A stretch of DNA of 64,000 nucleotides, taken from Lathyrus oleraceus (Eukaryota > Streptophyta > Magnoliopsida > Fabales > Fabaceae). A program made the translations under genes and the position numbers. Below, piece after piece: positions 25,201 to 37,344 of this stretch. The stretch is from assembly GCF_024323335.1 (NCBI RefSeq), contig NC_066580.1, positions 260,755,332-260,819,331 of the forward strand, given 5' to 3'. Within the stretch, counting starts at the first letter, position 1. Each line of letters starts with the position of its first letter. The notes below the pieces were generated by a model. The model worked only from the letters and a program-made list of their open reading frames with translations, did no database searches and was not told the origin of the DNA.

Positions 25201-25691
25201 GCACGGGCACAATATTGGCCACCCATTGAAGATATTTAGAAGTCACCAGAAACCCCGCATCAATTTGCTTTTGAACTTCTTCTTTAATCTTCACTGCCAT
25301 ATCAGGATGAGTTCTTTTGAGCTTCTGCTTCACCGACACACACTCAGGCTTCAACGGCAAGAAATGTTGCACAATATCAGTATCTAGACCAGGCATGTCT
25401 TCATACAACCAAGCAAAGACATCGACATATTCTCGTAGCAACTCAATCAACCCCTTCTTCACAGACTCTTCAAGGAGTACCCCAATCTTCACCTCACGAA
25501 TGCAGTCTTCAGACCCCAAGTTGATTGTTTCCAGATTCTCGACATGTGGCTGAATGATCTTCTCTTCATGCTCAAGCAAATGGGTAATCTCATCAGCAAT
25601 CTCTTCAACATCATCTTCTTCGACCTCAAATACAGGGAACTCAAAGTTGGGAGATGGTGTTGGATCATTATGTTCAATGAGTTTGATCAAC
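22235..25691 (-). pseudogene. Ogre pol part 2: RT, RNase H, aRNH, integrase
   Basis: Copies the retrotransposon RNA into DNA and integrates it. After the intron the frame is open from 25691 and stays in one frame to the TAA at 22237-22235. RT shows VPVPKKDGKVRMCVDYRDLN, then FMDGFSGYN, a stop at 25042-25040, then MPFGFKNAGATYQR and YVDD (near 24870). A retroviral-type RNase H remnant lies at about 24550-24290, and an archaeal-type RNase H at 23953-23580 (FDGA, NMAEYEA, YDSALV, EDALA). Integrase has a Zn region ending CHKC (near 23175) and D,D,E at WGID (near 23080), TDNG (near 22890) and NGAVEA (near 22790). The C-terminal domain runs to YFV. Nonsense codons lie at about 25040, 24551, 24276, 24163, 23957, 22598 and 22427. 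There is no frameshift. It is dead by stops only. Confidence 0.9.
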
Positions 25692-25964
25692 CTGCATAAT
25701 GATTTTGAGTATAAATAAGATTTCAGAATTCAAACAAGGAAAATCATTATGAAGATGAAAAGTTTGATTTTATTCTCTTTTTTAAGGTTTTATGGTGATC
25801 ACCAATTTCATGCAAAAAGAAAAAAGGTAAAATAATTTGGAAAAACAAACATTTAACATGTGATTATTGAATGAATATCATTGTATTAATCAAATATGCC
25901 AACAATGTCATCACTTCTCCTTTTGGCATGGGAGAAGGGTTTTTAAACAAAATGAACACATTAC
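25692..25964 (-). other. Ogre intron (273 bp) between protease and RT
   Basis: Donor AAGTCAAC|GTAATG at 25964 and acceptor cattatgcag|GTTGATC at 25692 (minus strand). The segment is AT-rich with in-frame stops starting inside the donor (TAA). Its length is a multiple of three. Removal joins HKS-T to LIKLIEHND in frame. Splicing between the gag-pro and RT parts is a recognised Ogre trait; the exact sites here are my assignment. Confidence 0.8.
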
Positions 25965-28900
25965 GTTGACTTATGGATAACTGTTGGAACATCAACAACG
26001 ACCCAATTATTGCAGATTCTGCCCAGTATGAAAAAGTTGCCAAGGTCTTCCTCTTCATCATCTTCAACAATGGCAGCAGCTTCCTGATCTTCAATAGTGT
26101 GGATAAAACCACCACTATGGAACAACCCACGCTCATTGGAAACACCTGAAGAATACCCTATTCCAGCTCGGGATTTATTATCTTCCAATTTGATCATTTG
26201 CCCCAAACTAGTAGTTGCACCATGCTCAATGGCCAACTTAGCATCGTTATAGGAGACAAATGAAGAAAGTCATTTCCTTGAAGGCTCAGCAATAGACAAG
26301 GCTTTGAACAGAGTCCCAACCTCATCCTCAGCATCAATATAGGAAAAGGAAGATAAATGACTGACCAAGAGATCCTTCTCTCCCCCTATCACTACCAACT
26401 TCTTGTTTTTAACAAACTTCAACTTCTGGTGTAGGGTGGATTTCACGGTGCCTGCCTCGTGAATCCATGGAATTCCAAGTAAACAACTGTATGATGGATG
26501 GATATTCATGACCTGGAAAGTGATATGGAAATCACTAGGTCCAATCTTGATCGAGAATTCTAATTCGCCGATCACAGTTTTTTGCGAACCATCAAACGCC
26601 TTAACAACCACTCGACTCTGCCTCATGGGAGGCCCCTGATATGAAAGCTTAGCCAGAGTGGACTTTGGCAACACATTAAGCGATGATCCTGTGTCCACCA
26701 ACACATTGAACAAGGCATCATCCTTACAATTCATTGAAATGTGTAAGGCCAAATTGTGGTCTTTTCCCTCCTCGGGAAGATCAGCATCACAAAAGCTCAA
26801 ATTGTTGCAAGCAGTTATATTTGCAACAATGCTATCAAACTGCTCAATAGTGACATCGTGGTCCATGTATGCCACATCCAACACCCTCTACAAAGCTTCA
26901 CGGTGTGGCTCAGAATTCATCAACAAAGATAGGACAGATATCTTTGATGGAGTTTGTAGAAGCTGATCAACAACATTGTATTCACTCCTCTTGATGAGCC
27001 TCAGCATCTCATCACCATCCTCTTTCAAAATGCCATGTTGGCCAACCAGGATAGGAGTGTTATTAACAACAGTAGGGTCAACACCCTTCACAATAGGACT
27101 ATTCGAAGAAGAAGTCCCCACGGGACTGGCAGGATTAAAAACAGTCTTCTTCACAACGTCTTCATGGGGTTTCGGCGGCGCCGAGAAAACAAGACCACTA
27201 CGAGTCACACCACTGACGTCATAGATGCTCACTACGGAAGTTGAGGGAAACGACACCTCCTTTCCATCTTCTAGCATTACAGCATTATACCTGTAAGAAA
27301 CAGCCTTGTCTGATACATACGGGACAGGGCCCGTTGGCTTTATTACAAGAGCTGGAGATACCTTCTTCTTGCTGCCATCATATTTGATGACAACAGGCTC
27401 TGGAATTCTAAAAACAAGGGAGATAACATCAACTTCATCCTCATTCCGATTCTGAAGTATTTCGATCATTCCCTGATCCAACATCTCTTGGATGTCCTTT
27501 CTAACTTGTCAGCATCCTCTTTCGTTGATAGTGCACACCTGGCACCTATCATGGTCATGCTCATAGTGGCTGAGTTCACACAACAGCTTATGCATCTCGA
27601 CCAAAGATTTCCTTATGTCATTAACATACAGGACTTTATATTTGCCAGGGCATCCCTGGACCATATTCACAGCTGCCTTCCCATGCTCAGGCAATGGGTT
27701 TTTCTTCACATTAGGACCTACGTCCTCGAAAAACAAAATACCACTTCTCACAAGGTCTTGCACCTTGGTCTTCAATGGGTAACAATTTTCCACGTCATGT
27801 CCGGGAGCACCAGAATGATATACACAATGTAGTTCTGGCTTGTACCACCACTGAGGGTTGGTTGGTACAACAAGAGGGTCTCGTGGAGTGATCAATTTTC
27901 TATCGATCAGAGAAGGATAAAGTTCAACATAAGTCATCGGAATCGGGTCAAAAGTCACCCTCTTCCTCTCGTAGTTGCTGGTGCTGGTGTTATTGTTGTT
28001 TCGAGGTTGGTAGGCCTATTGTTGTGGACGATGTTGTTGTTGTTGATGATATTGTTGTTGTTGTTGTTGATGATGATGAACTTCTCTAAAGGCAGGTGCT
28101 ATATGAGCCACCTGGTGTTGGCTGACGGCAGGGCGCACAATCCTCCTCTTCACAGAGGGCCTTCTTTTAGTGTGAGAGGACACATCATGTGTCTCTCCCT
28201 CCTTCTTCTTAGCAAAGCTCCCGTACCTCTTTGCTGAAGAGTTGTCTTCTCTGGACAAACGTCCCTCGCGGACCCCTTCTTCCAGTCTCATTCCCATATT
28301 CACCATTTCGGTGAAGTCTGAGGGAGCACTGGAAATCATCCTTTCATAGTAGAAAGAGCTCAAAGTCTTCAAGAAGATCTTTATCATCTCTCTCTCTCTT
28401 CCAGGGGTGGCACTATCTGAGCTGCCAATTCCCGCCATCTCTGGGCGTACTCCTTGAAAGTCTCCTTCTCTTTCTGAGACATCGCCCTCAACTGGTCCCT
28501 ATCAGGAGCCATATCCACATTATATTTGTATTGCTTGACGAAGGAATCGCCAAGATCGTTGAAAGAGCGGATGTTCGCACTCTCCAAACCCATGTACCAC
28601 CGGAGAGCAACACCTGATAAGCTATCCTGGAAGTAATGGATAAGCAGTTGGTCATTGTCTGTTTGTGTTGACATCTTGCGAGCATACCTCACAAGATGGC
28701 TGAGCGGGCATGTGTTTCCCTTATATTTCTCAAAGTCATGTACTTTGAATTTAATAGGGATCTTCACGTTGGGCACAAGGCACAACTCAGCAGCACTTTT
28801 ACTAAAGAGGTTCTTACCCCTCAGAGTCTTTAGTTCCTTGCGCAGCTCAAGGAATTGGTCTTCCATTTCATCCATCTTTTCATAGACATCTAGGCCCTCA

Positions 28901-29253
28901 GACGGCTCGGAATGATAGATGGTGTCTTCAACTCGGGGCAAGGTGTGCACAACGGGAGGTGGCCCAGAAAGGATCGGGCTAGATGCCGGTAGAGAAGCGA
29001 GAGTAGGAGCAAAACCCTCGGGCACAAAGTTGGCGGGCATTCCCCACGGGAACCCGACTGGCATAGAAGGAGCGAAGTGGGCTATTGCGGCAGGCACAAT
29101 CGAGGTAGCAACCTCAGAAATGACATTCCTCGCGGGAGGAGTTGCAGGAGTTGGTGAAGATTGGCTCTGGGCGGCTAGCACTGACTCCATCATGGCAGTC
29201 AGCCTAGCAATCTCTTCCTTCAGATCCCGGTTCTCTTGCTCTAAGTGCTCCAT
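25965..29253 (-). pseudogene. Ogre gag-protease (gag, zinc knuckle, retropepsin)
   Basis: Encodes the capsid-like Gag and the aspartic protease. The likely start is ATG at 29253 (MEHLEQENRDLKEEIARL), which opens a coiled coil. The retrotransposon gag core follows (FKVHDFEKYKG...DSLSGVALRWYM...FNDLGDSFVKQYKYN). The frame shifts by a (GA)n run near 28390-28400, then passes a Gln/His-rich linker (near 28040-28080). A knuckle-like CX2HX5HX4C (CVYHSGAPGHDVENC, near 27820) replaces the second Cys of the usual CCHC. Protease DTGSS lies near 26690 with ILGIPW-like LLGIPW downstream. Stops lie at 28016, 27509, 26888 and 26270, all in the same frame downstream of the shift. An acidic tail precedes the intron donor. 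Confidence 0.88.
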
Positions 29254-29578
29254 TATCCTTGGAAGATTAGCTCTTGTGCTATACCGGTGCGTCAGCTTGT
29301 CTTCAAAATAAATAAAGTGCAAAGAGTTAGACCACTGAGCTTGAACAAAACCTGCTAATTCATATGATGCATGTAATGTTTGTGCATATGATTTGTTTTT
29401 ATTTGAGGAACTTTATAGAGATCTATTTGCAAATATTTGAAAATATTAATCTTTTAAGACATACATATGGAATACTCATAGCAATAATATTTGGAAAATT
29501 TTTACACCAAAGAAGTAGTACAGTTTTGGTAACCAAATACAATACAAGATAAAAGGAGAGTGCACATCCTATGGAGCC

Positions 29579-31029
29579 CTAGAAACAATCGTCCAAAGCT
29601 CTCGAGATCGGAAGATAAGCTGCACGAAGCCTCTTCACCTCTCTCTCATAAGTTGCTTCCATGTCGGCCTTCTCCTTGGCGAGCCGATCATACTTCCTCT
29701 TCCAAAACCTGGATGACTGAGGAAGAAGAGAAGTAACTACATCATCAGGCTCATCAATAACCTGATGCTCTAGAAATTCTATCACTTCATCCTTACCTCT
29801 GAGCTGCTGAAGAAGTTCCTCTCGCTCACGAACCCATGCACCCGACCGGTCTTCATCTCTCAACTCCTCTACTCCTTGGTTAGGGAGGGTTGAAGGCCCA
29901 ACCATAATCATAGGGGTAGGTCTCGGATAATCATAAGGTGTGCGGTACTCGAGAGCTCTCTCCCTCACCCAAGCGGTGTAGGGTTCTAAAGCAATGCAAT
30001 TCTTCGGACCAAGCTCTTTCCTTCCCTTCTTATGAACTTTGCACCAGGCGCGGACCATCCTATCCTTTAAGTTCTAGGAATCTTTACCCTCTTGAAAGAA
30101 CACACCTTCCAACAGAATGTTGTTAGGTTTATCCTTCAAGGGGAACCCAAGCTGACGGCGAGCCAAAACAGGGTTATAGTTAATTCCACCACATGTACCA
30201 AGAAGAGGCACATTGGAGAACTCACCACAAGAATCAATAATCTGGACACCGTCATACACACGGTTGTACCAAAAGATATCATCATTAGTGAGAGACATAA
30301 GTCTCGTGGACCACCGTAGACATCCCTTGTTCTCCTTGAAGGCAAGCGTCTGAGGCAAGTGCGAAATAAACCACTTGTACAACAGAGGCAGACAACACAC
30401 AATGGATCCACCGGCCTTTGTATTCCTTATATGCAAAGAGAAATAAGTGTCACCCAACAGAGTTGGAACGGGATTAAGAGAAGAAAAGATCCTAATAGCG
30501 TTCACATCCACAAAATTGTCGATGTTGGGGAATAACACTAGTCCATAGATGAGAAGTACAAATATGGCTTCAAAGGCTTCCTCACTCATGGCCTTCCCAA
30601 ACAAAGTAGCTTGGGCGATGAGAAAATCAGATGGGAGACCTTGAATTCCACCTTTGTAGTCATATGAGCAACAATATCATATACATCTATATGGAGCATG
30701 TCAACAATCTCTTGGGAAGAAGGAACCCTCTCCAAACGACTGAACGGAAACTGATCCAAGATAGGTATACCCACATGATAAGCATACTCCTCAAATGTAG
30801 GCAAGAGCTGAAAATCTGGAAAAGTGAAGCAACGGTACAGAGGATCATAGTACTGCACCAACACACTCATCAGACCTTCATCCACCTGAGTAGAAAGAAT
30901 AAACAGAAGCTTCCCATGGCGAGCTTTGAACTCCAAAGGTTCTAATACATAAGATGTCAATCTCCTTAACTCTTTCAAGTCGGGTTGTCTGAAACTGTAC
31001 TTCTTCGCATTCCTTCTTTGCTTATCCAT
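29579..31029 (-). pseudogene. Ogre ORF1 (DUF7745-like protein), frameshifted
   Basis: Extra ORF upstream of gag that is characteristic of Ogre; its function is unknown. The start is ATG at 31029 (MDKQRRNAKKYSFRQPDL). Recognisable blocks are FYDPLYRCFTFPDFQLLPT-like, EEYAYHVGIPILD, LLIYGLVLFPNIDNFVDVNA, LPLLYKWFISHLPQ, SCGEFSNVPLLG and NPVLARRQLGFP. A C-terminal Lys/Glu-rich coiled coil ends RALDDCF. One nucleotide is missing near 30652 compared with the copy at 54102-55621, and a TAG lies at 30074. The domain resembles the plant mobile / DUF7745 family found in many legume proteins. Confidence 0.87.
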
Positions 31030-31929
31030 GTCTGAAAATTTGCAAATAGACCTCTTAAGTTCCTTGAAAATTTTCTTGTTGATGATATGGATGCAAATGA
31101 ATGCATGGATGCATGGATGCAACAATCACACTCAAGGATCAAGCAAGTCACACCACACAAAGGTCACGGGATGGCTCACATCATCGTCAATATCAATCGT
31201 CCATTTTGATGGATTATGGTTTCCACCTTATCAACACCCAAGTTCCATTGATATTGAGGATATATAAGAACGGATCAACCGCGAATCAAGGGTTTGTTGT
31301 AAGTCACGAGCATGGAGTCTCGGTTAAGAACCACCCGATGGGAGTGTACTATGGTTAAACCTGACAATCATGTTCTAAAAAGGTACCCATAGTCATCATC
31401 TCATCTTTCAGATATTATCGGATAAAATGACTACTCGCATTCTAAAAATATTCTCAAGAGAGACTCTTATGAGTGTAGTATCGCGTAACAATCGTATCAA
31501 ATCTTACACTTGAGCGACCTTCGCACTACGTCCTAAAATAGGCCAAGATGGGCTAGGTATCTAAGGTCCTTGGCTTCTAAGGTTTATATTGGAAAGAGTA
31601 ATGCCTAACCACAATTACTCGTGTGACATTATTGATCCTAACAAGACCTCCACTAAGTGAATGGGCTTGCAAGTCAACTTGCTAAGGAATAACTCCACAC
31701 AAGTCAACGAGACTATGCCATTCTCCTATCATAAGTGCACTCGATTTTGGGTATAGAACTCATCTCACAAGAAACCACCAAGCATACAAGCAATTGATAT
31801 ATCAAGCAATTCATACATTACAAACAATACAGTCATCCCGAATTTGCACAAAAATATGTCACAAATAAATATAAACATACAACACATACAACCAAAAGTA
31901 GGCTAAACCCACTAGGAAGCAATGTTAGT

Positions 31930-31947
31930 TCCCCAGCAGAGTCGTCA
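31930..31947 (-). other. Ogre primer-binding site (tRNA-Arg)
   Basis: Minus strand TGACGACTCTGCTGGGGA, six bases (gaaaag) after the 5' LTR. It differs at one base from the PBS of the second element at 53292-53309 (TGGCGACTCTGCTGGGGA). Ogre elements are known to prime with tRNA-Arg. Confidence 0.88.
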
Positions 31948-31953
31948 CTTTTC

Positions 31954-34900
31954 TGTAGCGGGGTATTCGTTACCTTATGGTTTATTGACTAAACCAAAAG
32001 TAAACATACAATTCGAGTCGCCACCGCACTTTTATTTGTCCAAAGGAAAGGCTAAAATGCGAATAAAAGCCAAGTAAGAAGTTTTATCAAATCAAAAACT
32101 AATAAAAATGTCAGAGATCTAGGTAAAGGGGTTGGTTATAAAATGGGAAGGTTTTATGCACCCAAAACATCCTTAGTACTCTAAGGGAACCTCTTTTTGC
32201 AAATGTGTCTTGTAGGTTGGTATTTGTGAAAATATGTGCAAAAAGATTGGGGGGATGAGAAGAGAATGAATTATATTTACACATTTGTTGTTTGAATGGA
32301 TGAACCCCTTGCCTACGTACCATCACAAAGGTAGGATCAAAACCTCGTAGTTCGGGGTAAAAATCTTAAAGATTGGTGAATTGATTTGACCAAAAGCCTT
32401 AAGGTCTTTTGTTATCATAGGGAGAAAACTCAACCTAAACCAACAATCCACCATGTGAGGAGGGCTTCAACATACTAGTGAGGGGTTAACCCTATAATAA
32501 GTATGCAAGACTTTTAGTCCAATCACTAAGGATAAGGTGAGGTTTACATCAACCACTATGATAACTCAAACCAATGACTAATGTTTATGAAAAGGTTTTA
32601 ACAAAGGTGGACATAAACCACAAAAACAACTTGAAGTGAGTTGTATTTACAAGTTAGAAGTATTTACAAAATAAAGTCAAAGTTGGATTAATGTTTATTC
32701 ACAATGAGTATTTATGAAAAGATTTTGAAAAATCAAAGGCATAAGGCCTAGGTTTCTAATTTGAAAGCAATGTCAAAGTTTGCACAAAATGAGTTTGGCT
32801 TGGGTTAGAGTGGAGAGAAGAAGAGAAAGACTAATCCTAAAGCATACAAAGATAAGAGAAGAGATAAAACCCTTGGAGTTCCTTTTCTTGAGATCATAAA
32901 GATGATTCGATGCTCCTTTCCTTTGGACTTAGAAAATAACAAGCAATCACACAATTATATTCAAGCTCCTAGGATCTCCATTGGGCTTGTCTCTCTTAAT
33001 TTGGCTACTCATGACAATGGTCCTCCTTACTATCTCAAGATGGAATCCATATCACACAAGAGCAAACATCAAAAAGTTCACAACACAATAAGAGAAGTGG
33101 ACAAAGAGTGAGTTTTGGAAAGAAAGTCCTTTGAAGTCAACTCTTAGATTTAGCATTCTAAAGGCATGAGGCCTAGTTGCTCTTCAACAAGTTTAGCATT
33201 CTAAAGACATGAGGCCTAGTTGCTCTTGAACTCTTTTAAGCATAAGTAAGGTCCTAATTCTAAGTCCTCTCTCCTTTTTGCATTGGGTTCACACAAACAA
33301 AAGCAAAACAAACACAAGACAACAATATATTTATATACAATAATGAGCTCAAATGAGCAAAAAAGAAAATGACATAAACATAACATATGTGCTCAAGTGA
33401 GAAAAAGGAAAAGCAATATGAATAAATGAGCAAGAAGTAAATTTCCTTAAAGTATATTGCATGAAATTAAGTGCTCAAATTAAAGTTAGTAATTAGTGGT
33501 TATGTTAGTTTGTCATGAGACAATTTAGCGCTATGTTAAGCAATCGTAAGTGGACTAATGTAGTAGTCACACCTATCTGAGGCTGGTCAATAAAACTATA
33601 GGCAAATAAACACAAGTTAGAGATCAAGACTAGTAAGCCAAGCTCCTAAAACTTGCCATGCCAAAAGAAAAGAAGAAAGGTCTTGTATGGACTTTAGGTT
33701 TTTTGCTTGACCAAGAAGCAACCTATCTTGGACACAAAGCAACTCACTTGATCTTTGATCAAGTTGAGTTAGATTTGGATCAAAGAAGGTTAAGCTTCTC
33801 ATATGTCAAGACCAACCACAAATCATTAACTCATTGGACAAAAAGAAAAAAAAGGAAATGAGATAAAGATGAAATGAAATTGAAAGAGAAATAAAGTATC
33901 AAACACAAGTGATCAAATGTGAGTCAAATCATCATCAACCAAAGTTAAACAGAAGAGAAATGAAGGTTAGAAGTCAACAAGTCAAACATATTTTTTTGGA
34001 ATTAAAATGGACAAAATATGGTCAAACCTCAAATTTAATTCTAATCAACTTCAACAAGTCCAATTAAATTTTCATAGGTCTAACATGGTCAAACAAGGTT
34101 TGGCAAAAAATTTCAACAATTTTTGAAATCAGAAACTATTTTAAAACAATTAAAAACAATGAAAAATAACACAAATAAATTAAAACCTCAAATAAATCTC
34201 AAATCAATTAAGAAATTGATGAGACTATTTTTCATTGACTTATCATGATCCATATGTGTTAAGAACATATTTTTGGATTTTTCAGATATCAAAAAGTATT
34301 TAAAATGAATTAAAAACTATCAAAAACCAAATAATTCACAAAAAAATATTAAATGAAGTCACAAAAATAATTAAAAATCAAAATATGATACTAGATTTTT
34401 CAAGAAAATTTTTGGTGTTGGTCTCATATTTTTGTGACTTCAAATAAAATATTTATGAGTTTTTGAAAATAAAAGGAATTAAAAGAAATTACAACAGAAA
34501 TAAGAAAATAACAAAAATGCGTTGCCATTGGATCCGTCTCATTAATTGACGTGGCATGATCACACGGTCCAGAAGCGCGGATGCACGAAACACCTTGGTC
34601 AAACTCATCACACTTTGTATTAAAATAAGTCCACAAGATGGAAGGCCACGATTATAACGTTTTGCCAAGATCCAAAGGACCAGAAGCTCCCACGTGGGGA
34701 TGGTGGTGGAAACCACCATCTTCTCCGGCCAGACAACCAACTCCGGCCACCACGCACAGGGATCTCAACCTTAATGAAAATGAAAAACAATGGTATCAAA
34801 ATGAAGCTGGGGTGATTTACATCACCCCTGTAACCTTAGATCTTCCTCAATGTTTCTATTTAGAGAGAAACAAGAGCTTAAAGATCATGGTGTTTGATCT

Positions 34901-36803
34901 GAAATGTCACAATTCATGAAATTAAGACCACCACTGGCATGCCTCTTGCTTTAGGACTTCAGAAAACAGTTCAAACTCAAGCAATTCACATTGTATAGCA
35001 AAATCCAGATCAAAATAGTTTGGTGATATACCTCTGAAATGCATCTTTGAACAACACGATCTCTCCAAGCTTTTAGTCCAAATTTGATCTGGAGATGTAA
35101 TGATGATGCAAGGCTAAGGAATTAAGACTTGAAGATCAACTAAGGATGTTGAAATTCAAGCTTGAAATTGAAAATGAAAACTGAAATTCCTTTGAGTGAG
35201 GGTTGGGTTTTCACTTCAGCAGCATTTCAGATCTCCTTGTGGTTGAATTTTGGATGAGCTTGCACTTCTATTTATAGCTGGAATGGAGGCAAGGTGATGC
35301 AATGCTCGTGTGCATAAAATTTGGACCTTCCATGCATGGGCCTGTACAGGCGCGTGCAAAGCCCAAAAGTGAATAGAGTTACATGCTGAGATCATTTGCA
35401 AGTGATTTGGACGTGTAATTGGAGCTGCATTGGCTTGCACATGATGTTATGATGTGAATTGCATAATTGAACATAAACCTTTAGCTCTTCGAAACTCACA
35501 CATGAAAAATCCAAAAATGGTCATGTGAGTAATGGTTGGAAAGTTCTTGGTATAAGGAACAAAAGTAATGTTGGGAAAAAATCCATTTGGAGTTTTTAAA
35601 TTTATGAAAACTGGCTGTGAAGTTTGAGGTACAAAACATGTCTAGGTTTCCTTTGAAATTTTTTGCCAAAACCAAGCAACTTCAAGCCCTTATTGTTCAA
35701 TTATTCAAGCCTCAAATGGAAACACCTCCAACATTAAAGTTGTAGATCTTTTCAAGATTCTTAATTTAGACTTAGAATTTGCATCATTTGGATTTTTAAT
35801 GATAAAGTTATAGGCACTTAAAGTTGGACATTTTTTAAATCCAATGACTTAGGTCCAAAGTGACCTATAATGTTTTGTATTATCAAATGTGTTTCGTTTA
35901 GTATTATGAAATTTTGTCCAACATAACAATTTAAGTAGACATCTTAAGCTTTCCAATTAATTTGGTATCACCTCAAAATAATAAGAAATAAGGAAGTTAG
36001 GTTCTTGGGAAGTTGACCAAAAATTAGGGTTTCAGTCAAAATGACCTATAATGTTTTGAAATGAATGATGACCTTCCAAGTTTCAAATGGATTGTTGATG
36101 AACATGAAAGTTGTTAATATTGTTCTTAAGAACATTTTATATCTTGGGGTCATCTTCATTTGACAAACACATCAAAAGTTGTAGCTCAGCGATCCTCAGT
36201 TTAGTCAGATGACTTGACTGGTCAACTTCTCAAGGCCAAACTTCAAAACTTGATGAATGAATGATTTAGGATACTCACATAGGCTCATATATGCATAAAA
36301 TAATGAATGAAATAGCTTCCTTGGATTTAATTTGATCATAGGTTGAGGTTGCTTCATGAGCAAGGCACAATCAATGCACAGTTGAATTAGGGTTTCCTTG
36401 GGAAATAATCCTCAAGCCCTTTGGTTTATCTTGATCAAATTGGAAAATTGAGATACTTGGGAGACATATATGATGATTAGGATCTTTGTGAACCATTTTC
36501 ATGCCTTTTCTCATCTTCATCTAGCCACTTCATTTAGCTTAAGAGCCTCCTAGGAGCATTGGAGCACATGATCACTTGAGCTTTGAAACAAAAAGAGTTA
36601 GTGACATATTTTTGTGCTTTTGGTTAGTAAACAAATAAGAAAAGCAACAATATACAATTCAAGCATGCTTGGTGGTCTCAAATCACTCACACAAGTCCCA
36701 CCCTAGGGTTAAGGAGCCACACATGCTATGATCCTTGAGGCAATGCATTGAGCAAATGATATGATGCCATGAGGGATATTAGGGTCAAAATTAGGGTCTT
36801 ACA
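31954..36803 (-). repeat. Ogre 5' LTR
   Basis: Begins TGTAAGACCCTAATTTTGAC at 36803 and ends GAATACCCCGCTACA at 31954 (minus strand). A TATA box CTATAAATAG at 35277-35268 should drive transcription towards lower coordinates. A partial PBS copy TGGCGACTC lies at 32023-32015. No genes are present. Confidence 0.93.
35268..35277 (-). promoter_or_regulatory. TATA box of the Ogre 5' LTR
   Basis: CTATAAATAG on the minus strand, conserved at 17330-17321 in the 3' LTR. Confidence 0.6.
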
Positions 36804-36808
36804 GGTAG
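36804..36808. repeat. Right target-site duplication of the Ogre (GGTAG)
   Basis: ggtag follows the terminal aca of the LTR and matches 13977-13981. Confidence 0.9.
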
Positions 36809-37344
36809 AACTCTTGATGGAAGTTGCAAACATGAACTCTGTTTTGAGCGATATATGATGATATTGATGAACGTTTATGATTGTGCATAACTATTTGGTA
36901 AATTACATGTTCGTATGGTGGATGAAATACAATCTTGTAAAGATCTCAGATCTCTCCGAAGCTTTATTTATTTATTCATTTGCTTGAAATAGTTTAACTT
37001 TTAAATTCAAATTCTACAAACTTAGGCTTAGAAACGTAGAGACCGTTGAACGACATTTGATGTCGCCCTAAGCCCTGTGGAGATGATAAAACAAAATACT
37101 TACTTTTGCTTACTACTTTACCGCAACCAACATGTACATAAACAACAAGCACACCGAGTTATGGTAGCTAGGGGGTTTGGAGTCGGTGGCCGGTGTGACT
37201 AACTTGATCGTCCTGTTAGTGTTAATTTTGTTTTCGTATGTAATAGTAATTTAAATTAAATACTAATATTTATTATTTAGTTTTTTTATAAAATTTATTG
37301 TTTTAATACAAAAAACATAATACATATTAGCGTTAGATGAATTC

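Larger units (their letters stand above)
13982..36803 (-). mobile_element. Complete Ogre Ty3/gypsy retrotransposon (22.8 kb), TSD GGTAG
   Basis: Identical 5-bp flanks GGTAG lie at 13977-13981 and 36804-36808. LTRs of 4,871 and 4,850 bp begin TGTAAGACCC and end in cc(g/a)ctaca on the minus strand. The PBS matches tRNA-Arg. The order is ORF1, gag, protease, intron, RT, RNase H, archaeal-type RNase H, integrase and a long 3' UTR, which is diagnostic of the Ogre/Tat lineage known from legumes. Size and LTR length fit published pea Ogre elements. Single stop codons and two frameshifts make it non-autonomous. The LTRs are similar but have diverged; for example 16027-16070 is largely absent from the other LTR near 34000. 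Confidence 0.95.
13138..37132 (+). mobile_element. Unclassified LTR-like insertion, split by the Ogre
   Basis: The flanks of the Ogre (13138-13981 and 36804-37132) look like one interrupted unit. It starts near TGTGAATAATTGACAC and includes a repeated gcgcttagcg/gcgctaagcg block (13370-13500). It ends after ccctgtggagatgataaaac...accgcaacca, the kind of ending seen in Ty3/gypsy LTRs. It separates the ISSKWW end of the MULE ORF from a putative downstream C-terminus. No 5-bp duplication could be fixed, so the boundaries are approximate. Only the two flanks belong to this feature. Confidence 0.35.
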
